Positions 33,737-41,357 of a stretch of DNA of 46,721 nucleotides are shown here, one piece after another (the stretch's first letter is position 1; each line of letters starts with the position of its first letter). Under the pieces are notes generated by a model. The model was not told the origin of the DNA. It worked only from the letters and a program-made list of their open reading frames with translations, and did no database searches. The position numbers and the translations under genes are program-made. The stretch is from Bacteroidetes bacterium QH_7_62_13 (GTDB taxonomy: Bacteria > Bacteroidota > Rhodothermia > Rhodothermales > Salinibacteraceae), in NCBI GenBank assembly GCA_003023365.1, contig PXTG01000020.1, positions 1 through 46,721 of the forward strand, in the 5' to 3' direction.

Positions 33737-34258
33737 CTACTGGACAATGTACGAGAATCCACCGTTTGCGCCCACGTAGGTAAAGTTATCAGGGTCCTGG
33801 AAGACCACGTTGTACTTGACGTTGAGGTCGAGATCGATCCCTTCTGACAGCGGAATGCGTAGACCCAGGCGGGGGGTCAGTCCGAAGTTCGTTTCCGAAC
33901 TTCCGTTCGAGAAGAAGTACGGTCCTCCTTCGGCACCCAGGTAGGGTTGAATGCCCGTCAGGGTGAAGTTGTATTTGAACGCCAGATTGATCGGGATGAC
34001 GTTGACGTCCCCTGCTCCGGGAACGTCCGCCGCAAACTGGTGGAAGCCCCCGGCGAGGCCAATAAAGCCGGATCGCGTGGCGCGATAGTAGTAGCCTACG
34101 TCAATCGCAAGCCCCGTCTTATAGCTGTCAGAGGCGTCCCCCGTCACAAACTGTGGACCGGCATTGAAGTACACCTGATGTCGCCAGGTGGGTTGAGCCT
34201 CCGTGGGAAGGGCGGTGAACAGGAACAGGGCGGCAAACAGAATAGCAAGTCGGTTCAT
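33737..34258 (-). CDS. outer-membrane beta-barrel protein
   Basis: The 173-residue protein starts MNRLAILFAALFLFTALPTE and has a signal peptide ending near AQPTW. The rest alternates short amphipathic strands (VYFNAGPQFVTG, GLAIDVGYYYRAT, GFIGLAGGFHQF, NLAFKYNFTL, PYLGAEGGPYFFS, GLTPRLGLRIPL, IDLDLNVKYNVVF) and ends in a strand with GGFSYIVQ, typical of an 8-stranded barrel of the OmpX/OmpW size. Function is unknown. hemB lies 93 bp upstream on the same strand. A strong hairpin lies downstream. Confidence 0.83.
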   Translation of the reverse strand: MNRLAILFAALFLFTALPTEAQPTWRHQVYFNAGPQFVTGDASDSYKTGLAIDVGYYYRATRSGFIGLAGGFHQFAADVPGAGDVNVIPINLAFKYNFTLTGIQPYLGAEGGPYFFSNGSSETNFGLTPRLGLRIPLSEGIDLDLNVKYNVVFQDPDNFTYVGANGGFSYIVQ

Positions 34259-34351
34259 CGGTGTGGTGTATTCTTGGTTAGAGGAGAGTGTGAAGAGGAA
34301 AAGGAAAGTGTGAAGAAACTGAGTAAACCGTCCCACTGAGTTTCGTAGGGG

Positions 34352-35374
34352 CTAGGACAGCCACCGGGCGGCGTCCTCGGCAAAGTAAGTGAGGATCACG
34401 TCGGCCCCGGCGCGACGGATGCCGGTGAGTGCCTCCAGTGCGCACTCCTTTCGATCGAGCCACCCGTTCTGGGAGGCGGCGGTGATCATGGCGTACTCCC
34501 CACTCACGTTGTAGGCGGCCACGGGCACATCACTGTGCTCTTTCACGCGGTGGATGACGTCGAGGTACGGGAGGGCGGGCTTTACCATCGCCATATCGGC
34601 CCCTTCGTCGAGGTCGAGCATCAGCTCACGCACGGCCTCTTCGCCGTTGGCCGGATCCATCTGGTAGGTGTCCTTGTTGTCCGGAATCTCTTTTTCCTGG
34701 ACCTTCTCTTCCGTCTTGGGCGCCGAGTCGAGGGCGTCGCGAAACGGGCCGTAGTACGACGAGGAGTACTTGGCGGTGTAGGAGAGGATTGCCACGTCGG
34801 CGTACCCGGCGGTGTCGAGGGCATCGCGAATGGCCCCCACGCGCCCGTCCATCATGTCGGAGGGGGCCACGATGTCCGCGCCGGCCTCGGCGTGGAGGAC
34901 GGCCATCTCGCACATCACGTCGATCGTGGCGTCGTTGACGATTCGACCGTCGCGCACAATGCCGTCGTGACCGTCGGAGTTGTACGGGTCGAGGGCCGTA
35001 TCCGTGATCACCATCAGACCCGGCACCGCGTCCTTCAGCGCACGAATGGCGTTCGGGTAGAGGTGATCCGGCTCCAGCGCGTACGCGGCATCCGGTGTTT
35101 TCTTGTCGTCCGGAATAGCCGGAAAAAGTGCGATGGCCGGAACGCCGAGATCGTCGAGAATTTTTGCCTTTTCGACCAGCCGGTCGATGGTGTACCGGTA
35201 CGTATCCGGCATCGACGACACCTCTTCGTGCTCGTTTTCCCCCGGCATCACGAACTGGGGCGCGATCAAGTCATCCGTCGAGAGGCGCGTCTCCCGGGCC
35301 ACACGGCGGATATTTTCGGTCCGGCGCAGGCGACGGGGGCGCAGGGAAAACGAGTGGTCGTTGGACCGAGGCAT
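34352..35374 (-). CDS. hemB: porphobilinogen synthase (delta-aminolevulinic acid dehydratase), magnesium-type
   Basis: HemB joins two aminolevulinates into porphobilinogen in haem synthesis. The 340-residue protein starts MPRSNDHSFSLRPRRLRRTE. The two active-site lysines lie in LSYTAKYSSSYYGPFRDA (near 199) and MVKPALPYLDVI (near 261, Schiff base). The metal loop reads VITDTALDPYNSDGHDGIV: Ala, Asp and Asp replace the three cysteines of zinc enzymes, which marks the Mg-dependent class. The start at 35374 follows the family; the frame is open to 35524. All expected motifs are present. Confidence 0.96.
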   Translation of the reverse strand: MPRSNDHSFSLRPRRLRRTENIRRVARETRLSTDDLIAPQFVMPGENEHEEVSSMPDTYRYTIDRLVEKAKILDDLGVPAIALFPAIPDDKKTPDAAYALEPDHLYPNAIRALKDAVPGLMVITDTALDPYNSDGHDGIVRDGRIVNDATIDVMCEMAVLHAEAGADIVAPSDMMDGRVGAIRDALDTAGYADVAILSYTAKYSSSYYGPFRDALDSAPKTEEKVQEKEIPDNKDTYQMDPANGEEAVRELMLDLDEGADMAMVKPALPYLDVIHRVKEHSDVPVAAYNVSGEYAMITAASQNGWLDRKECALEALTGIRRAGADVILTYFAEDAARWLS

Positions 35375-35601
35375 GAAGTTGGACGATAGAGAGCGATGCC
35401 TGTATTCGGACGATTCGTAGCAGGCCCACGAGCCGATACACGGGAGATCCCCGAACGACGATGCGTCGGAGCCAGAAGAGGGGCTCGTGTTCCCACAAGG
35501 CTCCTCCGGTGGGGCGACGTTCATCCTCTACGCCGAGTACCGGAAGGGCTGGTGGAAATCATTCCTGGCGGCGGGAGCCCCGCTTCCAAGCAGGTTCTCA
35601 T

Positions 35602-36285
35602 TCAGTCCGACTGGGCTTTCTCCTTCACCTGTTCGCGGTACTCCTCGTTGGCGTAAATTGCGATCTCAACGCGCCGATTCTGGCGACGTCCTTCCTCCGT
35701 ATCATTCGAGGCGACGGGTTCGGCTTCGCCTTTCCCGACGGTTCGGATTCGATCCGACGAGATGCCGTTTCGGGTAATGAAGTCCGCGGCGGACTGGGAG
35801 CGATCCTCAGAGAGATCTTGGTTGTATTCCTCCGTGCCTTTCGCGTCGGTGTGGCCCACAATGAGAATATTCGATTCCTCGAAGTCCTGCATCGTGTTGG
35901 CAAACTCCATCAGGTTTTCCTCGGCTTCCCCCTGAATGGTCGCGGAGTCGAATTTGAAGAGAATCCCACTGTCGAACGTAACCTTGATGCCTTCCCCGAC
36001 CCGTTCGACCTCGGCGTTCTCAAGCTCGTCGCCGAGTTCGTCGGCCTTTTCATCCATGCGTCGGCCGATGATGGCACCGGCGGTTCCCCCTACGACAGCT
36101 CCGATGATGGCTCCCTCGGCCGTGCCTCCGGCGGCCTTCCCGACGGCCGCCCCGGCCGCGGCTCCGGTCCCGGTCCCGACGGCCGCTCCTTTCTGTGTGT
36201 TGCTCAGGCTTGAGCATCCACCGAGGAGAAAAGCGGTTGCGGCGATGGCAGCAAGAAGAGGCAGGTAGCGACTGTATGTACGCAT
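35602..36285 (-). CDS. OmpA-family lipoprotein with glycine-zipper region
   Basis: The 227-residue protein has a signal peptide with lipobox (AFLLGGCSS, Cys near 24). Next comes a Gly/Ala-rich zipper (about 33-75: GTGTGAAAGAAVGKAAGG, GAIIGAVVGGTAGAIIG) that may pack into or along the membrane. The OmpA C-terminal domain follows: ILFKFDSATIQGEAEENL, ILIVGHTDAKGTEEYNQDLS, and GEAEPVASNDTEEGRRQNRR, the peptidoglycan-binding site. It anchors the outer membrane to the cell wall. The start at 36285 gives MRTYSRYLPLLAAIAATAFL. It stands alone between hemB and cysS. Confidence 0.93.
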   Translation of the reverse strand: MRTYSRYLPLLAAIAATAFLLGGCSSLSNTQKGAAVGTGTGAAAGAAVGKAAGGTAEGAIIGAVVGGTAGAIIGRRMDEKADELGDELENAEVERVGEGIKVTFDSGILFKFDSATIQGEAEENLMEFANTMQDFEESNILIVGHTDAKGTEEYNQDLSEDRSQSAADFITRNGISSDRIRTVGKGEAEPVASNDTEEGRRQNRRVEIAIYANEEYREQVKEKAQSD

Positions 36286-36501
36286 GGGAACAAGAAGAAT
36301 TGGAGATGAGCGGATGTATTCTAGCTGGTTTCCCAATGTAAAGAAGCCACCGCGGATGTCTAGTGGAAAATGGGCCGAAAGGCGTGCAATTATGTTATGT
36401 TCTGAACAACGCCCCGATCGCAGTCCATGCACCCGCGGGGCCCATCACGGTTTTGGACCGGTGGCTCGGCCCTCGTGGAAAGTCCCGGAAGGCGATTCGG
36501 C

Positions 36502-38046
36502 TTATGCGTCGGCTGTTCGTCGCCATTCGGCCCCCTCCGGGGTATCCATTACTTCGATGCCGAGCGCTTCGAGCGTGTCGCGGATGGCGTCGGCGCGGGC
36601 GTACTCCCCGTCGTCCCGCGCGGCCTCGCGGTCGGTGAGAAGGTCGTCGATGGCGTTGGCGAGGGGGGCGGCGGGCAGGGCCGTCTCGTCGTCAGTAGGC
36701 GCGGCATCGCCGGTGTGCTCCGACTCGACGATACCGAGCAGGTCGTTTGTCTGTTCCAGCCAGTGGCGGGCACTGATGGCCGCGGCGCCGCTGAGCGTGT
36801 CGGCCTGCTCGATAAGGTTTACGCCCTCCAGCGCGGCGGCGGTGGCGGCGGGTGTATTCAGGTCGTCGCACATCGCCGCGAGCATGCGGTCGTAGATGTC
36901 TCCGAGTTCGGGGCCGATCGGGTCGGGGCCGTCTACGTCGGCCTCAACCGCGTCGTCCACCCGCTCGGAGGCCTCCTGAAAGCGCTGTACGTGGCGGCTG
37001 GCGGTGCGGAGGGTGTCAATGGTGAAATTAAACGGCTTCCGGTACTGGCCCTGGAGGAGCGCGTATCGAAGGGCCAGCGGATCCACACCGCCCCGTTGCC
37101 GGACGAACTCGGGCACGTGATCGTCGTCCGGATCCGGATTGATGAGGTCGCGAACGGTGTAGAAATTGCCCTTCGACTTCGACATTTTCTCGCCCTCGAC
37201 CTGCAGAAAGCGAGTGTGCACCCAATAGTTAATGACCTGCTGCCCGGCAAGGGCCTGGTTCTGAGCAATCTCGCAGTCGTGATGAGGAAAGATCAGGTCT
37301 TCGCCGCCGGTGTGCAGGTCGAAGCGATCGCCGAGGTACTGCATCCCCATCACCGAGCACTCAATGTGCCAGCCGGGATAGCCCCAACCCCACGGGCTGT
37401 GCCAGTGCATCAGGTGGTCGGGGTCGTGCTTCCAAAGGGCGAAGTCCCGTGGGTCACGCTTGTCGGGATCGTCGACCACGTCCCGCTCGGTGGCCTGTAG
37501 CTGCTGGGCCTCGGTGTTGCCGCTAAGGTGGCCGTAGTCCTCAACGCTCTCGACACGGAAATACACGCCCTTGTCGGTCACGTAGGCGTGATCCGTCTCC
37601 ACGAGCTCGATAACGGCCCGCAACTGCTCGGTCACGTGCTCGGTGGCGCGGGGACGTACCTCCGGCTCGCGGAGGTTGAGGGCGCGCCAATCTTCCAGGA
37701 ATGCTTCTGTGTAGTGGCGGGCCAGGTCGTAGATATTGGCAAAGCGCTCCCCTTCCCGCTCCAGGGCTTGCTGCATCTTATCCCGACCGCCCGGATCTAC
37801 GAGGTCGTCCTGCGTGAGGTGTCCCACGTCCGTCACATTGCTGACGCACGTCACGTCCCAGCCGATGGCCGCGGCCGTCCGACGGATCAGGTCGGCCGTG
37901 AGGAAGGAGCGGAAGTTGCCGATGTGGGCGTAGGTGTAGACGGTGGGCCCACAGCTGTAGAAGCGAAGGTGCTCATCCTCGATCGGCTCGACCGGTTCGG
38001 TCTCGTGCGTCAGGGTGTTGTAGAGGCGGAAGGTGGGGGGAGACAT
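36502..38046 (-). CDS. cysS: cysteine-tRNA ligase
   Basis: The class I synthetase charges tRNA-Cys. The 514-residue protein starts [20 protein letters not shown]. The zinc and ATP site has [20 protein letters not shown] (HIGN). [14 protein letters not shown] carries a second zinc cysteine near 224, [11 protein letters not shown] further ligands, and [13 protein letters not shown] the KMSKS loop near 287. The DALR-type C-terminal domain is complete and ends [19 protein letters not shown]. Length is slightly above the E. coli enzyme (461). No neighbour is obviously linked. Confidence 0.96.
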   Translation of the reverse strand: MSPPTFRLYNTLTHETEPVEPIEDEHLRFYSCGPTVYTYAHIGNFRSFLTADLIRRTAAAIGWDVTCVSNVTDVGHLTQDDLVDPGGRDKMQQALEREGERFANIYDLARHYTEAFLEDWRALNLREPEVRPRATEHVTEQLRAVIELVETDHAYVTDKGVYFRVESVEDYGHLSGNTEAQQLQATERDVVDDPDKRDPRDFALWKHDPDHLMHWHSPWGWGYPGWHIECSVMGMQYLGDRFDLHTGGEDLIFPHHDCEIAQNQALAGQQVINYWVHTRFLQVEGEKMSKSKGNFYTVRDLINPDPDDDHVPEFVRQRGGVDPLALRYALLQGQYRKPFNFTIDTLRTASRHVQRFQEASERVDDAVEADVDGPDPIGPELGDIYDRMLAAMCDDLNTPAATAAALEGVNLIEQADTLSGAAAISARHWLEQTNDLLGIVESEHTGDAAPTDDETALPAAPLANAIDDLLTDREAARDDGEYARADAIRDTLEALGIEVMDTPEGAEWRRTADA

Positions 38047-38179
38047 GCCGGACTGACGACGAATTCGGGATCAGAGTGAAACCGGTCCCCTGTACCTCAT
38101 TGCTTGCGAATTGTGCCGTGACTTCTCCGTGGAAGAGAGGGGCAGAGACGGCATGAGAAATGTTTGGGGAAGGGACGCA

Positions 38180-38533
38180 TCAGGACGGACGGTCCGCATC
38201 GTCGGCCTCCCAGGTGTCGGCCTGTTCACGAAGGGATTGCAATTCGTCCCAGTACCGGGCGATGGTGCGGCGGCCGTTCTCATTGAGCTGCACCGACGTA
38301 ACCGGTGTCTTGTCCTCGAAGCGTTTTTCCACGTCGACCAGTCCGGCCTCTTCGAGGCGGGACAGGTGGCTCGACAGGTTGCCCTTCGTGAGGCCGGTTA
38401 GCCGTCGCAGAAATGGAAAGTCGGCCCGACCACACGACGAGAGTGCGGTGAGAATCGACAGGCGGGCCGGCTCGTGGATCAGCTTGTTCAACTCTGCGAG
38501 GCGTTCGAACGGTACGTCGTCGTTCTCACTCAC
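38180..38533 (-). CDS. winged-helix transcriptional regulator (HTH_34-like)
   Basis: The 117-residue protein has ELNKLIHEPARLSILTALSS, FLRRLTGLTKGNLSSHLSRL as recognition helix, and EEAGLVDVEKRFEDKTPVTS as wing, ending in a C-terminal helix. This matches the small winged-helix domain (HTH_34 in Pfam) of MarR/ArsR-like regulators. Its start overlaps the stop of the membrane protein gene by 4 bp (38530-38533), so the two are translationally coupled, the regulator second. Related pairs of a membrane protein and this regulator are common in Bacteroidota. It may repress its own operon through the repeats at 39299-39325 (inference). Confidence 0.9.
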   Translation of the reverse strand: MSENDDVPFERLAELNKLIHEPARLSILTALSSCGRADFPFLRRLTGLTKGNLSSHLSRLEEAGLVDVEKRFEDKTPVTSVQLNENGRRTIARYWDELQSLREQADTWEADDADRPS

Positions 38534-39225
38534 CGGATGTGTCTCTCCCCGGCCGTCAGAGGGCCGAGCACGTCAACGAGCAGGCGATGGTGGTAGAGGC
38601 CCATCCCGGCGACGATGGTCCCGAGGAGGCCATAGTTTAGGGCCTGTACCAGGATCACGTTTTCGGTAACGAGGGGAAGAAGCGTGACCCCGAAGAGAAG
38701 CGCCCCTGAGAGGCCGTAGATCCACCGCAGCCGAGCGAACGGGGCCCGCAGTCCACCGAGGAAGAGGAGCCAGCCCCCCATGATTACGGGGTAGTGCTCG
38801 TCCTGAATGGGAGTCCGTTCAGGAATATACACCATGGTGACCGCAATCCAACAAAGGCCGAATAGAAGCAGGGGGCCGAAGGTCAGGAAGGAGAACGATG
38901 GTTGACCAATGAGGCCGCTCCGCGCCCCCCGTCCCCCTTCCGATTGACGGACGCGTCCGTAGGCGGCTTCGTAGCGGCGATGCATGTACCACATCCACGG
39001 GGCCGATGCCGCAAGTAGACCGAGCGCAAAGAGTCCCGGAATGTCGCTAGAGGCCACCCAGCCGGGACGGACGAGCAGCATCCCCAACATTCCGAGCAGG
39101 AGTACGCCGCCGACCGGTGCGTAACAGAGCCCCTTCAGCAGGTGGTAGTGTCGGGTGAAGAATTGCACCTGATTTGGCGGGCGAGGGGCGGTGGCGTCCG
39201 AGTCGTCCAGCGGCGAAGCAGACAT
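38530..39225 (-). CDS. multi-pass membrane protein
   Basis: I do not recognise a named family. The 231-residue protein has six or so hydrophobic segments (LCYAPVGGVLLLGMLGMLLV, LFALGLLAASAPWMWYMH, FSFLTFGPLLLFGLCWIAV, YPVIMGGWLLFLGGL, WIYGLSGALLFGVTLLPLV, GLLGTIVAGMGLYHHRLLV). The N-terminus is polar and cytoplasmic. The start at 39225 (MSASPLDDSDATAPRPPNQV) was taken over an open frame to 39297 that runs into the promoter area. Its stop overlaps the regulator start by 4 bp. The pair probably works as one unit, with the regulator controlling this gene. Confidence 0.85.
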   Translation of the reverse strand: MSASPLDDSDATAPRPPNQVQFFTRHYHLLKGLCYAPVGGVLLLGMLGMLLVRPGWVASSDIPGLFALGLLAASAPWMWYMHRRYEAAYGRVRQSEGGRGARSGLIGQPSFSFLTFGPLLLFGLCWIAVTMVYIPERTPIQDEHYPVIMGGWLLFLGGLRAPFARLRWIYGLSGALLFGVTLLPLVTENVILVQALNYGLLGTIVAGMGLYHHRLLVDVLGPLTAGERHIR

Positions 39226-39298
39226 GGGCGTTGAGACGAAATCAGTCCCTATTAGATACGCATCAATCATAGGAGAGCCCGACACTTGGTGTTTCAAA

Positions 39299-39325
39299 TA
39301 AACTAGTTTGCACCGTAAACTAGTT
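39299..39325. promoter_or_regulatory. paired TAAACTAGTT sites upstream of the regulator/membrane protein operon
   Basis: TAAACTAGTT occurs at 39299-39308 and again at 39316-39325, 17 bp apart. Each contains the palindrome AACTAGTT, so the pair also reads as an inverted repeat, AACTAGTTT-n7-AAACTAGTT (39301-39325). It starts 74 bp upstream of the operon start on the minus strand, within an AT-rich patch that holds promoter-like TTTATTTG. It is a good candidate operator for the regulator encoded at 38180-38533. Confidence 0.6.
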
Positions 39326-39524
39326 CGCCAAATGAGAAGGTGCTCGCGACCAGGTTCGTGGGGAACGAATCAAGTTGGAGATGGCGCCCGACACTCTCGG
39401 GTACGTGGGTGCGTCGGTGTCCCTACGGGCTCTTCAACCGTGTCACCCTTCCGAGCCGGAATCACCCTTCCTCACGCACGTGACGGAGGCTTCGTCGTAC
39501 CGCATCGTCCGCAACGAGCCGATC

Positions 39525-39806
39525 ATGGCCTCGACCCTCCGCACCTGGGCCGATCTCTTCTACCGGATCGGACTTGAATGGATAGGAGGTGACTCCCCCG
39601 TTTCAGCGCGGTCCGTGCGGATTCTCGCCCCTTCGTCGTATGACGACCAGGAGTACGTGCACGGGCTGCCGGACGGCGACGCGTCGGGCTCCTTGACGGA
39701 GAAAATGCCGGCTCTTGTCGTCGAGGCGGTGCGGGCGGTCGCCGACGGGCGGGTACGCTGGTTCGTTCGTCCCGACCGGAATAACGCTCAGGCCGGCCCG
39801 GAGTGA
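39525..39806 (+). CDS. hypothetical protein, 93 residues
   Basis: I do not recognise it. From ATG 39525 it reads MASTLRTWADLFYRIGLEWI, then SPVSARSVRILAPSSYDDQE, ALVVEAVRAVADGRVRWFVR and a short polar end. Third codon positions are mostly G or C, as in neighbouring genes, which supports it being real. An ATG at 39375 would add 50 residues with less typical composition. It faces the opposite way to all genes around it and converges on the outer-membrane protein gene. Confidence 0.45.
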   Translation: MASTLRTWADLFYRIGLEWIGGDSPVSARSVRILAPSSYDDQEYVHGLPDGDASGSLTEKMPALVVEAVRAVADGRVRWFVRPDRNNAQAGPE

Positions 39807-39846
39807 CGGGGAGGCGTACGTACACCGTTTCCCCGACGTCCCCGTC
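39805..39846. terminator. stem-loop between convergent genes
   Basis: GACGGGGA (39805-39812) pairs perfectly with TCCCCGTC (39839-39846). An alternative partner, TTTCCCCG, lies inside the loop. It sits at the stop of the 93-residue hypothetical gene and 17 bp from the stop of the outer-membrane protein gene, where a two-way terminator is expected. No strong T-run follows. Confidence 0.4.
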
Positions 39847-39862
39847 GGCATCTCCCCCGTTC

Positions 39863-41299
39863 TCAGAATCGGATCGTCGCCAGCGAGAGGCTCACCGCAT
39901 AGCGCGCGCCGCTGCCGAGGGTGGAGGTGTTGGGGGTGATGCTCGCCCCGACGTCGAACCGGTAAAAGCCAACGTCCAGCCCAACCCCTCCAGAGAGGGC
40001 GACGGCCTGTGTCCCAGAGAAACGGGCCCCGGCGCGGATGGGAAACGGGCCGAGATTGAGTGTGCCCCCTACGTGAACAGCAGCTGGGTCGGGTACCGAG
40101 CCTGCGTCTTCGTTGAGTCCAACCGAGACCCCTCCATTTAACGTCACGATTCCTCGGTCCCACGTGCTACCTACGTGCAGGGTCGTAGGGAGGCCGGTCG
40201 TAAACGACGAGCGGTCGCGTTCGACCCCTTCGTAGGCGTCTCGAGCGAGGCTGTCGATCTGATCCTCGATGTACTGCCCCGTGTCCCCGTCGTACTCCTC
40301 GCTGAGCTGATCGGAGTCTAGCGAGACGCCCTCAAACCGGAAGACGTTGTTGGAGGGGGTGACCGTTTGGGCATCCTGGGTCCACTTAATGCGCCCCAGG
40401 TCCGTAATACTCGCCGATACATGCAGGTCCGGCCGCACCGTATAGGTCGCCCCGAGGTCCATCCCGCCTCCGATGCCCGCGATCCCGGACGATCCGCCGA
40501 TGACATCGTTCATGGGGTCGCTACTGAAGGCATTGAACGTGTCGAAAAGCCCGGTGCTCACCGGACCCGCCGCGCGGCTCGTGTAGTCAAACCGGTGAAT
40601 TAAGGAATCGCCACTCACCGTTGCCCGGGAGGTGAGCGCGCCGTCCGCGAAGGAGGTTCCGAAAATGACACGGGGGGAAACGCCGATCGAAAGGGGAACC
40701 GACGAGAACCGGTAGCTGAACGCACCGGCAAGGTCGACGGTGCCGTAGACGCGAGTGCGTCCGTTGATCGGCACGGACCGATCCTCGCCTGTGCCGCGCA
40801 GGAGTACGTCGAAAATACCCTTATCGATCGCAGACGTCTGGAAAGCACGGCCCCGGACGCCGAACCCAGCCGCCCAGGAGGCACTGCTCGGCCGATAGGT
40901 AACCGATAGGGGAACCACCTCCAGGTACGTACTCGCCGTCTGCTGATCGTTCCCAAACCACTTGTCGAGCGTCGCCTTCTGCTCGTCGCTGGAGAGAAGC
41001 TCCTGATTATTGTAGAAAAGCGGGTCGATGTGCTCGAACTGATAGAAGTCGCCCCCGTGGTAGGCCCCGACCCGAAACAGTTGTATCTCTAGAGAATGAG
41101 TCTCCGACCCGACTGTGAGGTTCGCGGGATTGGAGTAAAGAGCGGCCGGGCCCGTGTCCGGGACAGACGTTCCCCCACCGGTGCTCATTCCTTTTACACT
41201 TCGCATCCCGGACTGGCCGTGAACCGCTTCGGGACCGAAGGCCAGCAGGGCGCAGAGAAAGAGGCCGAGGATCGAACGGAAGAGGGCTTGAATCGTCAT
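39863..41299 (-). CDS. outer-membrane beta-barrel protein of the DUF5723/porin-like type
   Basis: The 478-residue protein starts MTIQALFRSILGLFLCALLA with a signal peptide ending near VHGQSG. Then follow MSTGGGTSVPDTGPAALYSNPANL, a phrase typical of long-chain fatty-acid transporter-like and Bacteroidota barrel proteins, and many amphipathic strands (LEIQLFRVGAYHGG, YLEVVPLSVTYRP, AGFGVRGRAF). It ends with RYAVSLSLATIRF, a C-terminal aromatic as in outer-membrane insertion signals. Upstream ATGs to 41344 are possible. It follows the lipoprotein gene by 58 bp, so both are likely one operon. Confidence 0.82.
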   Translation of the reverse strand: MTIQALFRSILGLFLCALLAFGPEAVHGQSGMRSVKGMSTGGGTSVPDTGPAALYSNPANLTVGSETHSLEIQLFRVGAYHGGDFYQFEHIDPLFYNNQELLSSDEQKATLDKWFGNDQQTASTYLEVVPLSVTYRPSSASWAAGFGVRGRAFQTSAIDKGIFDVLLRGTGEDRSVPINGRTRVYGTVDLAGAFSYRFSSVPLSIGVSPRVIFGTSFADGALTSRATVSGDSLIHRFDYTSRAAGPVSTGLFDTFNAFSSDPMNDVIGGSSGIAGIGGGMDLGATYTVRPDLHVSASITDLGRIKWTQDAQTVTPSNNVFRFEGVSLDSDQLSEEYDGDTGQYIEDQIDSLARDAYEGVERDRSSFTTGLPTTLHVGSTWDRGIVTLNGGVSVGLNEDAGSVPDPAAVHVGGTLNLGPFPIRAGARFSGTQAVALSGGVGLDVGFYRFDVGASITPNTSTLGSGARYAVSLSLATIRF

Positions 41300-41357
41300 T
41301 TTTCCAGCGTGCTGTCTCGAAAGAAGAGACGACATGGAGGCCATCGGGCCGCAAGGC

